Source of the DNA: Thermoplasmata archaeon UBA61
Lineage (GTDB): Archaea; Thermoplasmatota; Thermoplasmata; Lutacidiplasmatales; UBA184
Length of the DNA: 64,000 nt
Assembly: GCA_002503985.1 (NCBI GenBank)
Contig: DASW01000009.1
Span: 1 to 64,000 of the forward strand
Direction: 5' to 3'
Below the pieces are notes generated by a model. That model was not told where the DNA came from. It saw only the letters and a list, made by a program, of their open reading frames with translations, and made no database searches. This document shows positions 25,592-34,006 of the stretch, piece by piece. The translations under genes and the position numbers were made by a program. Within the stretch, counting starts at the first letter, position 1, and each line of letters starts with the position of its first letter.

Positions 25592-27073
25592 GTGACGTTC
25601 CGGTCCCTCGGGGAGTTCCTCAAGGAGCTCGAGTCGCGCGGCGACCTGGTCCGGGTGACGCGACCAGTGTCGAGGGACCTCGAGATCACCGAGGTCACTC
25701 AGCGGGTGCTCCGGGCCGACGGACCTGCGCTCCTGTTCGAGAACGTGCCGGGGGCGTCCATGCCCGTCGTCACGAACCTTCTTGGGTCGCCCCGGCGGAT
25801 CGCCGCCGCCCTCGGCGCGGAGACCGTGGAACAAGTGGCGGAACGGGTCGAGCGACTCGTCCACCTCCGGCCGCCCGCCGGAGTCCTCGGAGCCGTCCGG
25901 GACCTCTCGGGCACGATCGATGCGCTCTCGACCCTGCGTTCGCTCGCCCCCAAACGGGTACGGTCCGCGCCATGCCAAGAGGTCGAGGAGACGGAGGTTG
26001 ACCTCGGTCGTCTCCCGATCTTGAAGTGCTGGCCGAAGGACGGAGGACGGACGGTCACCTTCCCGGTCGTCATCACGAAGGACCCGGAGACCGGCGAGCC
26101 CCACACGGGGATTTACCGGCTGCAGCAGTACGGCCCCGACACGCTCGGCATGCACTTCCAGGTCCACCGGGTAGGGGCGAACAACTACCGGAAGTGGGCC
26201 GCCCGAGGCGAGAGAATGCCCATCGCCGCCGTGATCGGCGCGGACCCCGCTACGGTCTTCTCAGGGCTTGCGCCGGTTCCCGAGGGAATATCGAACTTCG
26301 TCTTTGCCGGGTTCCTGCGGGGCGAACCGGTCGAGCTCGTTCCGGCCCGCTCGGTCGACCTTGAGGTCCCCGCGAACGCCGAGGTCGTCCTCGAAGGGTA
26401 CGTCGACCCCACCGAGCGTGCGGTCGAGGGTCCGTTCGGAGACCACACGGGGTACTACTCGGCCCCGGAGCCGTTCCCGGTCTTCCACGTCACGCGCGTG
26501 ACCCACCGGAACCAGCCCATCTACCTCACGACCGTCACCGGGAAGCCTCCGACCGAGGACGCCGTCCTCGGGAAGGCCGTCGAGCGGATCTTCCGGCCGG
26601 TGATCCGTATGGTCCTCCCGGAGATCGTCGACATGAACCTCCCGATGGAGGGCCTGTTCATCAACGTCGGAATCGTCTCGATTCGCAAGGCCTACCCCGA
26701 CCACCCTCGCAAGGTGATGCACGCTCTGTGGGGCCTCGGGCAGATGATGTTCGTGCGCTACCTCGTCGTAGTGGACGAGGACGTGGACGTGCACGACCTC
26801 TCCGAGGTCCTCTACCGCGTCGGCCTGCAGGCCGACCCGGGTCGAGACTTCGAGCTCTCGCAGGGCCCGGTCGACCAACTGTCGATCTCGAACCCCGTTC
26901 CGAACCTCGGGGCGAAGGTGGGGATCGACGCGACCCGTAAGCGAAGCGAGGACGGCTTCCCGCGACCCTGGCCCGAGGAGATCCGGTCGGACGCGGCCGC
27001 TGTCGCCGCCGCGGAAGCGGCGATGCGAGAGAACCCGGTCCTCGCTCGGCTGCTCGGTCGGCCGAAGCCGTGA
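25592..27073 (+). CDS. UbiD-family prenyl-FMN-dependent decarboxylase
   Basis: A 493-residue UbiD enzyme of full length. Conserved parts include CQEVEETEVDLGRLPILKCW, GPFGDHTGYYS, the metal/prFMN region with VHRVGANNY, HALWGLGQMMF, and the C-terminal GAKVGIDATRK. UbiD enzymes decarboxylate aromatic or unsaturated acids. Two archaeal roles fit: a ring decarboxylase in menaquinone synthesis, or anhydromevalonate-phosphate decarboxylase in the archaeal mevalonate route. The coupled UbiA partner and a UbiE homolog in the window favour the quinone role. Its stop overlaps the next start as GTGA. Confidence 0.88.
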   Translation: MTFRSLGEFLKELESRGDLVRVTRPVSRDLEITEVTQRVLRADGPALLFENVPGASMPVVTNLLGSPRRIAAALGAETVEQVAERVERLVHLRPPAGVLGAVRDLSGTIDALSTLRSLAPKRVRSAPCQEVEETEVDLGRLPILKCWPKDGGRTVTFPVVITKDPETGEPHTGIYRLQQYGPDTLGMHFQVHRVGANNYRKWAARGERMPIAAVIGADPATVFSGLAPVPEGISNFVFAGFLRGEPVELVPARSVDLEVPANAEVVLEGYVDPTERAVEGPFGDHTGYYSAPEPFPVFHVTRVTHRNQPIYLTTVTGKPPTEDAVLGKAVERIFRPVIRMVLPEIVDMNLPMEGLFINVGIVSIRKAYPDHPRKVMHALWGLGQMMFVRYLVVVDEDVDVHDLSEVLYRVGLQADPGRDFELSQGPVDQLSISNPVPNLGAKVGIDATRKRSEDGFPRPWPEEIRSDAAAVAAAEAAMRENPVLARLLGRPKP

Positions 27074-27960
27074 CGGCGGACCCCGCCCCGAATCCGGGCC
27101 CGGCCCGGAGCCTCGGTCGGTTCCTCGAGATCCAGACCCTGGGTCTCAACCTCGCGTTCGCGCTCGCCTTCCTGCTGCTCGCCTCGAACGGGAGACCCAG
27201 CCTCTGGACCCTCCTGTGGATCGTGGTCGCGTTCGTCGCGGCGCGCAACGCGGGCCACTCGTTCAACCGCTGGACGGACCGACGGCTGGACGCGGCGAAC
27301 CCACGCACCCAGGACCGGGCGCTGGTGACGGGACGCCTCTCGTCTGGGTTCGCGCTCGGCTTCTGCGCAGCGAACGCCGTGGTCCTCGTCCTCGCGGCCT
27401 ACCTGCTCAACCCCCTCGCTTTCGTGCTCGCGCCGGTCGCCCTGGTTCTCGTCCTGGGCTATAGCTACACGAAGAGGGTCACCTCGTTCACGACGGCGTT
27501 CCTAGGCCTCGTCCAGGCGATCACGCCCGCCGCCGTCTACATCGCCGTCACGGGCACCCTGCCCCTGGCGGTACTCCTCGCGGTCGGGGGTCTGCTTGCG
27601 TGGGGTACCGCCTTCGAGACCATCCACAGTCTCGGGGACGTAGAGAGCGACCGCGCGCTCGGCCTCTTCTCCGTGCCGGTCCGATGGGGGGTGCCGGCGT
27701 CGGTGCGACTGGTCCCGGTCTTGCACGCGACCGCGCTCGTCCTTCTCGCCGCCTTCGGGCTAGCCCTCCATCTCACGGTCGTCTATTTCGTCGCCCTGGT
27801 CGCGATGGCGGTTCTTGTCGCAGTCACCGATCGAGACCTCGCACGGAACCCCTCGCAGGCGCGAGTGCCATTCGAACGGCATTTCGCGTTGAGCGCGTTC
27901 TACCTAGCGGGAGTAGCGCTCGCCGTACTCCTTCCGCTAGGCCCGGCGTTGGTTCTCTAG
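27070..27960 (+). CDS. UbiA-family prenyltransferase
   Basis: A 296-residue integral membrane protein with about eight to nine helices. The first Asp-rich motif is NRWTDRRLDAANPRTQDRAL and the second is the DVESD segment. The NPRT-x2-R form resembles MqnP and 4-hydroxybenzoate-type prenyltransferases that attach an isoprenoid chain to an aromatic ring. The GTG start overlaps the ubiD stop, giving tight coupling. Digeranylgeranylglyceryl phosphate synthase is another archaeal UbiA member, but the partner gene makes a quinone role more likely. Confidence 0.86.
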   Translation: MTADPAPNPGPARSLGRFLEIQTLGLNLAFALAFLLLASNGRPSLWTLLWIVVAFVAARNAGHSFNRWTDRRLDAANPRTQDRALVTGRLSSGFALGFCAANAVVLVLAAYLLNPLAFVLAPVALVLVLGYSYTKRVTSFTTAFLGLVQAITPAAVYIAVTGTLPLAVLLAVGGLLAWGTAFETIHSLGDVESDRALGLFSVPVRWGVPASVRLVPVLHATALVLLAAFGLALHLTVVYFVALVAMAVLVAVTDRDLARNPSQARVPFERHFALSAFYLAGVALAVLLPLGPALVL

Positions 27961-28029
27961 CTAAAACCCAAGGTTGCGCCGAATGAAATAGCTCAATAAC
28001 CCGTTGGGAGTCCGCCCTACTCGATCGAT

Positions 28030-28380
28030 ATGCCCCAGGTGATGATCGGACTATCGGCCCGTGACTACCGGACGACGAACGAGGTGTGGCGCCTGGCCAA
28101 GCGCCACCTGAACCCCGCCGTGCGCCGCCGAATTGGATGGCGGGGCCGCTCGTCGTTCCTTCGACAGCTCATCCTGTACGGGTTCGAAAAGGCCAGCGCG
28201 GACCCGGCGGGGTTCCTCCGGGACGTCCGGGACACCCACGACCCCCTGTTTGGCCGACGGGGAAGGTCGGAAGCGGGGGCCGGTCGCCGCGAGGCCATGG
28301 TGACGCGGTGGGAGGAGTTCTTCCCAGCCCCCACGCCGTCCCCGCGCGGCCGTCGCAAGGCCTCGAAGTCCGAGGGATAG
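28030..28380 (+). CDS. Hypothetical basic protein, 116 residues
   Basis: No family recognised. The protein is strongly basic and mostly helical in residues 1-70 (SARDYRTTNEVWRLAKRHL ... FLRQLILYGFEKA), with a low-complexity Lys/Arg/Ser tail. Basic helices and size suggest nucleic-acid binding, but no motif proves it. A ctcaataac element lies ~35 nt upstream. arcS follows after 40 nt on the same strand without a clear promoter of its own, so they may be co-transcribed. Confidence 0.6.
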   Translation: MPQVMIGLSARDYRTTNEVWRLAKRHLNPAVRRRIGWRGRSSFLRQLILYGFEKASADPAGFLRDVRDTHDPLFGRRGRSEAGAGRREAMVTRWEEFFPAPTPSPRGRRKASKSEG

Positions 28381-28420
28381 AACGACCCGACCACGGACCA
28401 CATCGGCGGGAACGACCCAG

Positions 28421-30286
28421 ATGCCCCGAACGGTGGAACGGCTGGAGGGGCTCTCCCTGCTCGGGGGAGCGAACCTCGGTCCCGTTTCGGTCGTGACCCC
28501 GGCGCTCCTCGAGAGCCGTGTCGAAGGGGAGGTCGGGCCAGGTCTCTCGCTCCGCGCCCTCTCAGCACCGGTCGGAAGACGCGGTTTCGAGATTGCGGAC
28601 ACGGTCGCCCGGTACGCGTTCGAAACCCCCATCCTATCGCCCGAGGTCAGCGGCGAGGGTACGGGTATCTACCCGATCGGACCCGGGGCGATCCTGGCCC
28701 ATCCCCCCTTTACCCCGGACGCCGCCGCGGTCGCGCCGGCGGAGCGGCCGGAGCTGATCGTCCTCGGCAACGCACGCTCGCTATGGGCCGAGGGCCTGCC
28801 GTTCGTTCGAGCGATCCGGGACGTGCGGACCCGGTTCGGAGCGGCACCCCTGCTCTGGACCCCACGGCTTGCGCTCCCGCACCGGATCCCCCTCCTGATG
28901 TACCTCGGAGTCGACCTCGTCGACACGACCGAAGCTCTCCTCGCGGCGTCCCAGGGCATCTTCCTCGACCCGGTGCTCGGCCCTCGAACGCCGGCTCCCG
29001 CTCCGCCCGAGCGGGCGTGCGACTGCCCGGCGTGCTCGTCGGACCCGGCCGGCCCTCTATCCACGCACGCGGTGACCGCGTGCCGTCGGGCCACCGCCGA
29101 GGCCGTCGCGGCCGCCCGGGCCGGGCGCCTCCGAGAACTGGTGGAATCCCGTCTCGTGGCCGAGCCGGCGCTCGCCGAGATGCTCCGCTACGCCGACCGG
29201 GAGCTTCACGGTCTCCTCGAGGAACGGACCCCGGTCGCGTTCTCCGGTTCTCGCGACTACGTCCTCCTCGAGTCCCATCGACGTCCCGAGATGGTCCGGT
29301 TCCGGGCCCGCCTCCTCGAGCGATATCGTCCGCCTCCCTCCAAAACGGTCCTCCTGCTGGTCCCATGCTCGAAGACGAAGCCGTACCGTCGCTCCCGGAG
29401 CCACCGTAGGTTCTGGGGCGCTCTCGAGGGGCTCTCCGCGCTCGAGCGGGTCCATCTCGTCTCCGTCAGCTCCCCGATCGGTCTCGTTCCTCGCGAGCTC
29501 GAGGATGTCCCTCCGGCCCGTCACTACGACATCCCCGTCACGGGAGACTGGGAGGAGAGCGAACGCGTCCTGGTCCGGGCCGGGCTCGCCCATCTACGGG
29601 CCAGCGGGAAATATCGGTCGGTGGTGGTGCACCTCGACCCTCAGGAGTACTCGTTCCTGTCCCCGGACCTCCCGCCGTCGGATACGGTTCAATGGACCCT
29701 GGCCGACGACCGAACCACGACGCACGAGGCGGTCGCCGCGCTGAGGGCCGCGGTGGGACGCGCTCTCGCCGACGAGACCCCTGTGGCGGGAGGGCCTCTC
29801 GCGGTGGTGCGCGAGGAGCTCGAGGCGCTCGCGGGGGTCCAGTTCGGCCCCGAGGCGGCCCGCCGGCTCTTCGTGCCCCCGGTGCGATTGAGTGGCCGGC
29901 CGTGGTTCCAGCGCGTGACGGACGGACGGAATGACCTCGCCACCTGGCGGGAGGAGCGCGGACTGTTCCACCTCACGGTAGCGGGAGCGCGACGGCTCTG
30001 GCCGGACCCTCCGCTCGCGGTCGAGGTCAACCCGGGCGTTCCTCTCGAAGGGGACCTATTTGTCCCGGGGGTCCGTCACGCGGATGAGCGAATCCGCACG
30101 GGCGATGCCGTGGTCCTCGTACGGGACGGGCGCTTGGCCGCGGTCGGCGAGGCGGCCCTCCCCGGCCGGCTGATGACCGAGCTCACGCGAGGTCTGGCGG
30201 TCCATGTCCGCCACCGTGAGCACGCTCCGACCGACAGCCCCATGACCGAGGAGCGGTCTCCTTCGGACGCAGGGCCGGTAGTCTAG
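28421..30286 (+). CDS. arcS: Archaeosine synthase (ArcS)
   Basis: A 621-residue TGT-related protein. A TGT-like domain occupies ~1-300 with a C-x-C-x2-C cluster (C200, C202, C205). The ArcS signature PCSKTKPYRRSRSH starts near residue 315, and a PUA domain lies at ~545-610. ArcS works on preQ0 at G15 of archaeal tRNAs in making archaeosine. A short tail (~590-621) follows the PUA. The stop codon lies inside the downstream tRNA-Val gene, on the same strand; the shared bases are 30272-30286. Confidence 0.93.
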   Translation: MPRTVERLEGLSLLGGANLGPVSVVTPALLESRVEGEVGPGLSLRALSAPVGRRGFEIADTVARYAFETPILSPEVSGEGTGIYPIGPGAILAHPPFTPDAAAVAPAERPELIVLGNARSLWAEGLPFVRAIRDVRTRFGAAPLLWTPRLALPHRIPLLMYLGVDLVDTTEALLAASQGIFLDPVLGPRTPAPAPPERACDCPACSSDPAGPLSTHAVTACRRATAEAVAAARAGRLRELVESRLVAEPALAEMLRYADRELHGLLEERTPVAFSGSRDYVLLESHRRPEMVRFRARLLERYRPPPSKTVLLLVPCSKTKPYRRSRSHRRFWGALEGLSALERVHLVSVSSPIGLVPRELEDVPPARHYDIPVTGDWEESERVLVRAGLAHLRASGKYRSVVVHLDPQEYSFLSPDLPPSDTVQWTLADDRTTTHEAVAALRAAVGRALADETPVAGGPLAVVREELEALAGVQFGPEAARRLFVPPVRLSGRPWFQRVTDGRNDLATWREERGLFHLTVAGARRLWPDPPLAVEVNPGVPLEGDLFVPGVRHADERIRTGDAVVLVRDGRLAAVGEAALPGRLMTELTRGLAVHVRHREHAPTDSPMTEERSPSDAGPVV

Positions 30287-30344
30287 CGGTGATGACGTCG
30301 CGCTTACAACGCGGAGATCGACGGTTCGAATCCGTCCCGGCCCA
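30272..30344 (+). tRNA. tRNA-Val (anticodon TAC)
   Basis: A 73-nt tRNA. The acceptor GGGCCGG pairs with CCGGCCC, with discriminator A. The anticodon stem is TCGCG/CGCGG with loop CTTACAA, giving anticodon TAC. The T-arm is GACGG-TTCGAAT-CCGTC. No intron, no encoded CCA. Its first 15 nt are also the end of arcS, and G15, the archaeosine site, is the last base of the arcS stop codon. Confidence 0.96.
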
Positions 30345-30498
30345 CTTGCCAAGAGGGGCCGTGCCAGGCGCCCGCGAAATGGCGCTCCCCTGGGGCGTAG
30401 AGCGCCTTTCCGCAAGGGTCGGCCTGGCAAGCGGCATTGCTAAATCGTAGCACGGAGTTATCCGCTTTCGCGGCTCGACACCGCACGAGAGTAACACG

Positions 30499-31179
30499 AT
30501 GACGTTTGTAGATACCTTAGCGTTCCAGCTGTTTAGCCTGGCCTTTGTCTCGGCGGCGCTGTTCTACTCGGGACTCGTTGGCTACGTCACCTTTCTGAGG
30601 TACGGTCCGCGACGCACGTTCGAGCACCTGAGGTCGCAAGCCGTGCCGCTCGGAGGTCTCGGAGTCATCATTGCGACGATCGGGTTGTGGGGAGAGATCG
30701 TGTGGCCCCTTCCGGGGAGCTACAACATCCTCTTCTTCGACCCCTACCTGCTTCTTGGGGTCGTTCTCATCGGCTATGCCGTTTGTCTCGGCTTCCGATG
30801 GAGGACCCAGTACATTGGCCTCCTCGCGGCCATGACCGGGCTGCTGAGCATCTACTACGGTGCCAACGCGTACAACCTCGGGCTCACCAAGGAGCCCCTG
30901 GCGATGTTCCTCCTCTATGTCTCGATGGGGTGCATGGCGATCTTCACCTTCCCGGTGACGCTGTGGATCGACCGGTACGTGATTTCCCCGCTCATTTCGC
31001 CCGAGTCGACACCCGGCGGGCCGTCGCCCGATTCCAAACCCAGCGCCGCGATGTCGGCTGAGGTGAAGGTCCTCTTCGGGCTGTTCCTCATCTTCCTTCT
31101 GTTCGCGCTCGGGTCGGCGATCGCGACGCTCTACATCGGTGGGAACGCGCTCACCTCGCACTTGAGCTACGCCCCCTAG
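30499..31179 (+). CDS. DUF981-like membrane protein
   Basis: A 226-residue polytopic membrane protein with about six transmembrane helices and a short hydrophilic loop rich in Pro/Ser (~172-188) before the last helix. Segments such as YNILFFDPYLLLG and YYGANAYNLGLTKEPLA resemble the uncharacterised DUF981 family of archaea and bacteria. There is no transport or catalytic motif. It starts 154 nt after the tRNA. GC content looks somewhat lower than in neighbours, which may reflect hydrophobic codons. Confidence 0.7.
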   Translation: MTFVDTLAFQLFSLAFVSAALFYSGLVGYVTFLRYGPRRTFEHLRSQAVPLGGLGVIIATIGLWGEIVWPLPGSYNILFFDPYLLLGVVLIGYAVCLGFRWRTQYIGLLAAMTGLLSIYYGANAYNLGLTKEPLAMFLLYVSMGCMAIFTFPVTLWIDRYVISPLISPESTPGGPSPDSKPSAAMSAEVKVLFGLFLIFLLFALGSAIATLYIGGNALTSHLSYAP

Positions 31180-31307
31180 GTCGGCGAACGAGGTTCGGCG
31201 ACTTCTCGCGTGTCTCTGCGAGCTCATCGACCAGCGGTTCGGAGGCAGGGCCCGAAAGTCGCCCTCACGGAACTGACGGTAACCCGGCGGTCGCCGGATC
31301 CCTCCCG

Positions 31308-31979
31308 TCACGAACCGTCGGGCTTCGCCCGGAGCGGCAGTTCGTAGTATAGGAACTCGCGGTCGAGTGCCCAGCCGCACGCCTCGTAGAGCCGCTGCGC
31401 GGGGTTGTCGACCGCGGTCGAGAGCTCGAGGTAGTGGGCCCCGGCCTCGTCGCCGTACGACCGGGCCGCCTCAAGGAGCCGAGCGCCGACCCCTTTTCGA
31501 CGAGCCGCCGGGCGTACGAAGAGGTCGTTGAGGATGAAGGTCCGCCCGAGGGAGATCGAGGAGAACAACGGATACAGCTGGATGAAGCCGACAGCGAGCC
31601 CGTTCTCCTCGGCCACCAGCACCACGGACTCGTCGTGGGAGAGTCGGTCCGAAAGGAACCGACGAGAGGCCGGCAGGTCGGTCGGCTGTTCGTAGAATTG
31701 TCGGTACGCATCGAAGAGCGGGGTAAGCGCCTCCAGGTCCTCCCGCCCTGCCCTTCGGATGGTGACCCGAAGGTCAGGCGGGGGGATGGGCCGTCGCGTC
31801 GAACCGGGGTACGGGCCCGAGCGGGGTCGACGGACCAGCTCACCCGAGCAGTTCGGGCACCGGAATTTCAGTTGGCGAAAGCACGTCGGACAGAACGTGC
31901 ACTCGCTCGCGCAATGGTACGCCGGGTCCTCCGCGGCCAGGGCGAGATGACATCGACCGCACTCGCGTCGGGGTTCCAT
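31308..31979 (-). CDS. DUF1272-like zinc domain fused to GNAT acetyltransferase
   Basis: A 223-residue protein. Residues ~5-52 carry a Cys-rich module (CGRCHLAL ... CTFCPTC ... CPNCSGELVRR) like the small DUF1272 family. A GNAT domain follows (~70-215), with LFVRPAARRKGVGARLLEAA as the acetyl-CoA loop. The fusion suggests protein or nucleic-acid-directed acetylation, though the substrate is unknown. ATG 31979 is preferred over GTG 31994 because ttaagg at 32003-32008 then sits at the usual distance. Confidence 0.82.
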   Translation of the reverse strand: MEPRRECGRCHLALAAEDPAYHCASECTFCPTCFRQLKFRCPNCSGELVRRPRSGPYPGSTRRPIPPPDLRVTIRRAGREDLEALTPLFDAYRQFYEQPTDLPASRRFLSDRLSHDESVVLVAEENGLAVGFIQLYPLFSSISLGRTFILNDLFVRPAARRKGVGARLLEAARSYGDEAGAHYLELSTAVDNPAQRLYEACGWALDREFLYYELPLRAKPDGS

Positions 31980-32127
31980 GGCATCCCATTCCACCGACCG
32001 ACCTTAACAGTTCGACGGGAACGGGAGGTGGCGAGACCCCCAACTAGAGGGGATCCATCGAGCCAAGGTCGACGGCACGACGAAGAGCTTCGCTTGTCGG
32101 CCCGTGAGGACGTCCCAGGGTGCGGGC

Positions 32128-32697
32128 TCAGGCCATACGAGCGCCGAGCGGGTAGCCCGCCAGCATCAGGATGTCCCCGTGGCCCCGACCGAGGTTCGCA
32201 GCGCCGACGGTCCGGGTGTCGATCAGCCGAAGCTCCTTGAACGCCGGTGAATGCAGTTCCCGACCGTGGGGCCAGTCGCCCCGGAAGAGGAAGTGGAGGT
32301 CCCAGTGGTTCCCGGTCTCGGGGTTCGTCCGTGAGGGATACGCCTCGGAGAAGACCTCGGGACCCCGCAGCTCAAGGAGTTCGAGGCCGAGCTGTTCGTG
32401 GACGACCCGCTCGGCCGCCGCCCGGGGGCTTTCGAACTCGACGAGGTGGGAGGCGGGCAGCACCCAGTGTTCTTGGAGGGCCTCGAGGGATGTCGGCTCA
32501 AGGTTCCCGATCTCCGTCCACGGGGCGGACGGCGAGGGACGACCGAGGACGACCAGGTTCGGGTTCTTCGGGTCCCCCACCAGGACGAAGACGGAGAGGC
32601 AAAGCCCCGCACGAGGGACCATCCACATGCGACGGCCCGCGACCTCGCCCTCCGTGAGGCGATATCGAGTGAACCGGCGGGGGGAGCTCACGGCCAC
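32128..32697 (-). CDS. Nudix-like protein with degenerate Nudix box
   Basis: A 189-residue protein. The ESPRAAAERVVHEQLGLEL stretch (~88-106) has the spacing of a Nudix box, but two of the three catalytic acidic positions in REUXEE are Val and Gln. Hydrolase activity is therefore doubtful. Flanking strands (FVLVGDPKNPNLVVLG; HWDLHFLFRGDWP) fit the Nudix fold. A GTG start is supported by a ccataag element at ~32720. An inactive nucleotide-sensing role is possible. Confidence 0.65.
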   Translation of the reverse strand: MAVSSPRRFTRYRLTEGEVAGRRMWMVPRAGLCLSVFVLVGDPKNPNLVVLGRPSPSAPWTEIGNLEPTSLEALQEHWVLPASHLVEFESPRAAAERVVHEQLGLELLELRGPEVFSEAYPSRTNPETGNHWDLHFLFRGDWPHGRELHSPAFKELRLIDTRTVGAANLGRGHGDILMLAGYPLGARMA

Positions 32698-32842
32698 GCA
32701 AGGGGGGAATGTCCCCCTCTCTTATGGAGTATTCTTTCGGCACGGGCCTGCCGAGGAGACGCCCCCGAGCCCCCGGATTCGGCGAGGACGGGCCGCTCCG
32801 CCGCCGCCTCGGGGCGAACGCGGGAACGGCGATGTACCATAG

Positions 32843-32860
32843 CTATAGCATTAACTATAG
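32843..32860. promoter_or_regulatory. Two CTATAG palindromes in an AT-rich island
   Basis: CTATAG occurs at 32843-32848 and 32855-32860, 12 bp apart, upstream of the TATA box of the PhoU-type gene. The island 32835-32884 is strikingly AT-rich for this genome. This may be an operator for phosphate control. Confidence 0.5.
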
Positions 32861-32874
32861 TCTAAATTCAAACT

Positions 32875-32884
32875 CTATATATGC
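32875..32884 (+). promoter_or_regulatory. TATA box (ctatatatgc) of the PhoU-type gene
   Basis: Lies 23-32 nt before ATG 32907. It shows that the long open frame extending upstream to 32709 is not translated. Confidence 0.7.
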
Positions 32885-32906
32885 ACTGGGTTGCTTCTTC
32901 GAACCG

Positions 32907-33953
32907 ATGAAGACCAAGAACCCCCCCGGGGGCAGCGCGGGAGCGAGCGGAGGAGTCTCCGGCTCCCTGGCAAGACCTCCCTCTCCTCCGATCGGTGAAC
33001 GAGCCAGCCCGACCTCCGCCGCTCGAGTCCCCCCCGGTCGCCGCCGCGAAACCCCGCCTACCATCGATACGTTCGCTGTAGCCGTCCTCGATGTCGGTCG
33101 GGGAGAACGGCCCGAACACCTGTTCCGTCGACTCCTGGGGGCCTACCTCGCCGGAGCGCGCGAGTTCGCGGTTCGCCAGCGCCCGAACATCTCGGCGGGA
33201 ACCCGCGAGGTCGTCCGCACGTTCTGCCGACGAACCCGTCAGCCGGAGGTTACCTCGGACGACGCGGGGGTCCTGCGCTTGCGCGACCTCGCGTTCGAGA
33301 GCCCAATCCCCCTCGACCAGAGGATCGCTCGCATGGGACGTCTTGTGGTAGATTTCCACCGCGAAGCGGTCGATAGCTGGTCCCATCTTCCGTTCCTGGA
33401 AGACGGGTATTGGGAGCACCGGGACGATGAGATAGACCGGGACGCCTGGTACGTCGAACGGGTCGCCGCGATCCGACTGGGGGTCGCCGGTCCGGGACCC
33501 GGGTGGCTCGGTCTTTGGACGACCGCCCGCAGTCTGGAACGGATCGCCGACCACGCGGTCGTTCTCGGAGAGGTCGGTCGACGCCTCGTGGACCTCCCGA
33601 ACGGGGCAGGTCCGGTGACGTCACTACGGCAGTTCCACCGGCAAGCGATGGAACACCTCGAGGGGGTTCTGGAAGCGAGGGATGGGGCCGCCGCCAACGA
33701 CCTCCTGGACCTCGGGGACGCGCTCCAGGCCTCGGGCCGCGCCCTATCGGACCGTCTCCTTCCGGCGGTCGGGGTCGGTACGATGCCCCCGGCGACGGCC
33801 GCGGCCGTCACGCGAGTCCTCGAATCGATCGGTCGCACGGTCGCCTATGCACAGGACATCGCCCAGGTCACCCTCGACCGATGGGTACCGAGGGTCGAGG
33901 GCGAGGGAACGGACTCCGGCCGCGTTTCCGTATATCCGGTGCCCTCTCCGTAG
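32907..33953 (+). CDS. PhoU-type phosphate uptake regulator
   Basis: A 348-residue protein. After a ~50-residue disordered Gly/Pro/Ser leader there is an AbrB-like segment (FAVAVLDVGRGERPEHLFRRL), then two PhoU-like helical bundles (~140-235 and ~240-330) containing TTARSLERIADHAVVLGE and VLESIGRTVAYAQDIAQ. Archaeal AbrB-PhoU proteins regulate phosphate uptake. The SixA-like gene starts 53 nt downstream. Together with PPX and CHAD further on, this suggests phosphate or polyphosphate homeostasis. Confidence 0.8.
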   Translation: MKTKNPPGGSAGASGGVSGSLARPPSPPIGERASPTSAARVPPGRRRETPPTIDTFAVAVLDVGRGERPEHLFRRLLGAYLAGAREFAVRQRPNISAGTREVVRTFCRRTRQPEVTSDDAGVLRLRDLAFESPIPLDQRIARMGRLVVDFHREAVDSWSHLPFLEDGYWEHRDDEIDRDAWYVERVAAIRLGVAGPGPGWLGLWTTARSLERIADHAVVLGEVGRRLVDLPNGAGPVTSLRQFHRQAMEHLEGVLEARDGAAANDLLDLGDALQASGRALSDRLLPAVGVGTMPPATAAAVTRVLESIGRTVAYAQDIAQVTLDRWVPRVEGEGTDSGRVSVYPVPSP

Positions 33954-34006
33954 TAGGCGGAGAGATTTTCTACCTCGACGCCTCCCCTCTGGTCCCTCAC
34001 GGACCC

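Noticed and set aside
32709..32906. N-terminal 66-codon extension of the PhoU-type gene
   Set aside because: The strong TATA box at 32875-32884 lies inside it, and the region has the AT-rich operator-like island, so translation must start at 32907.
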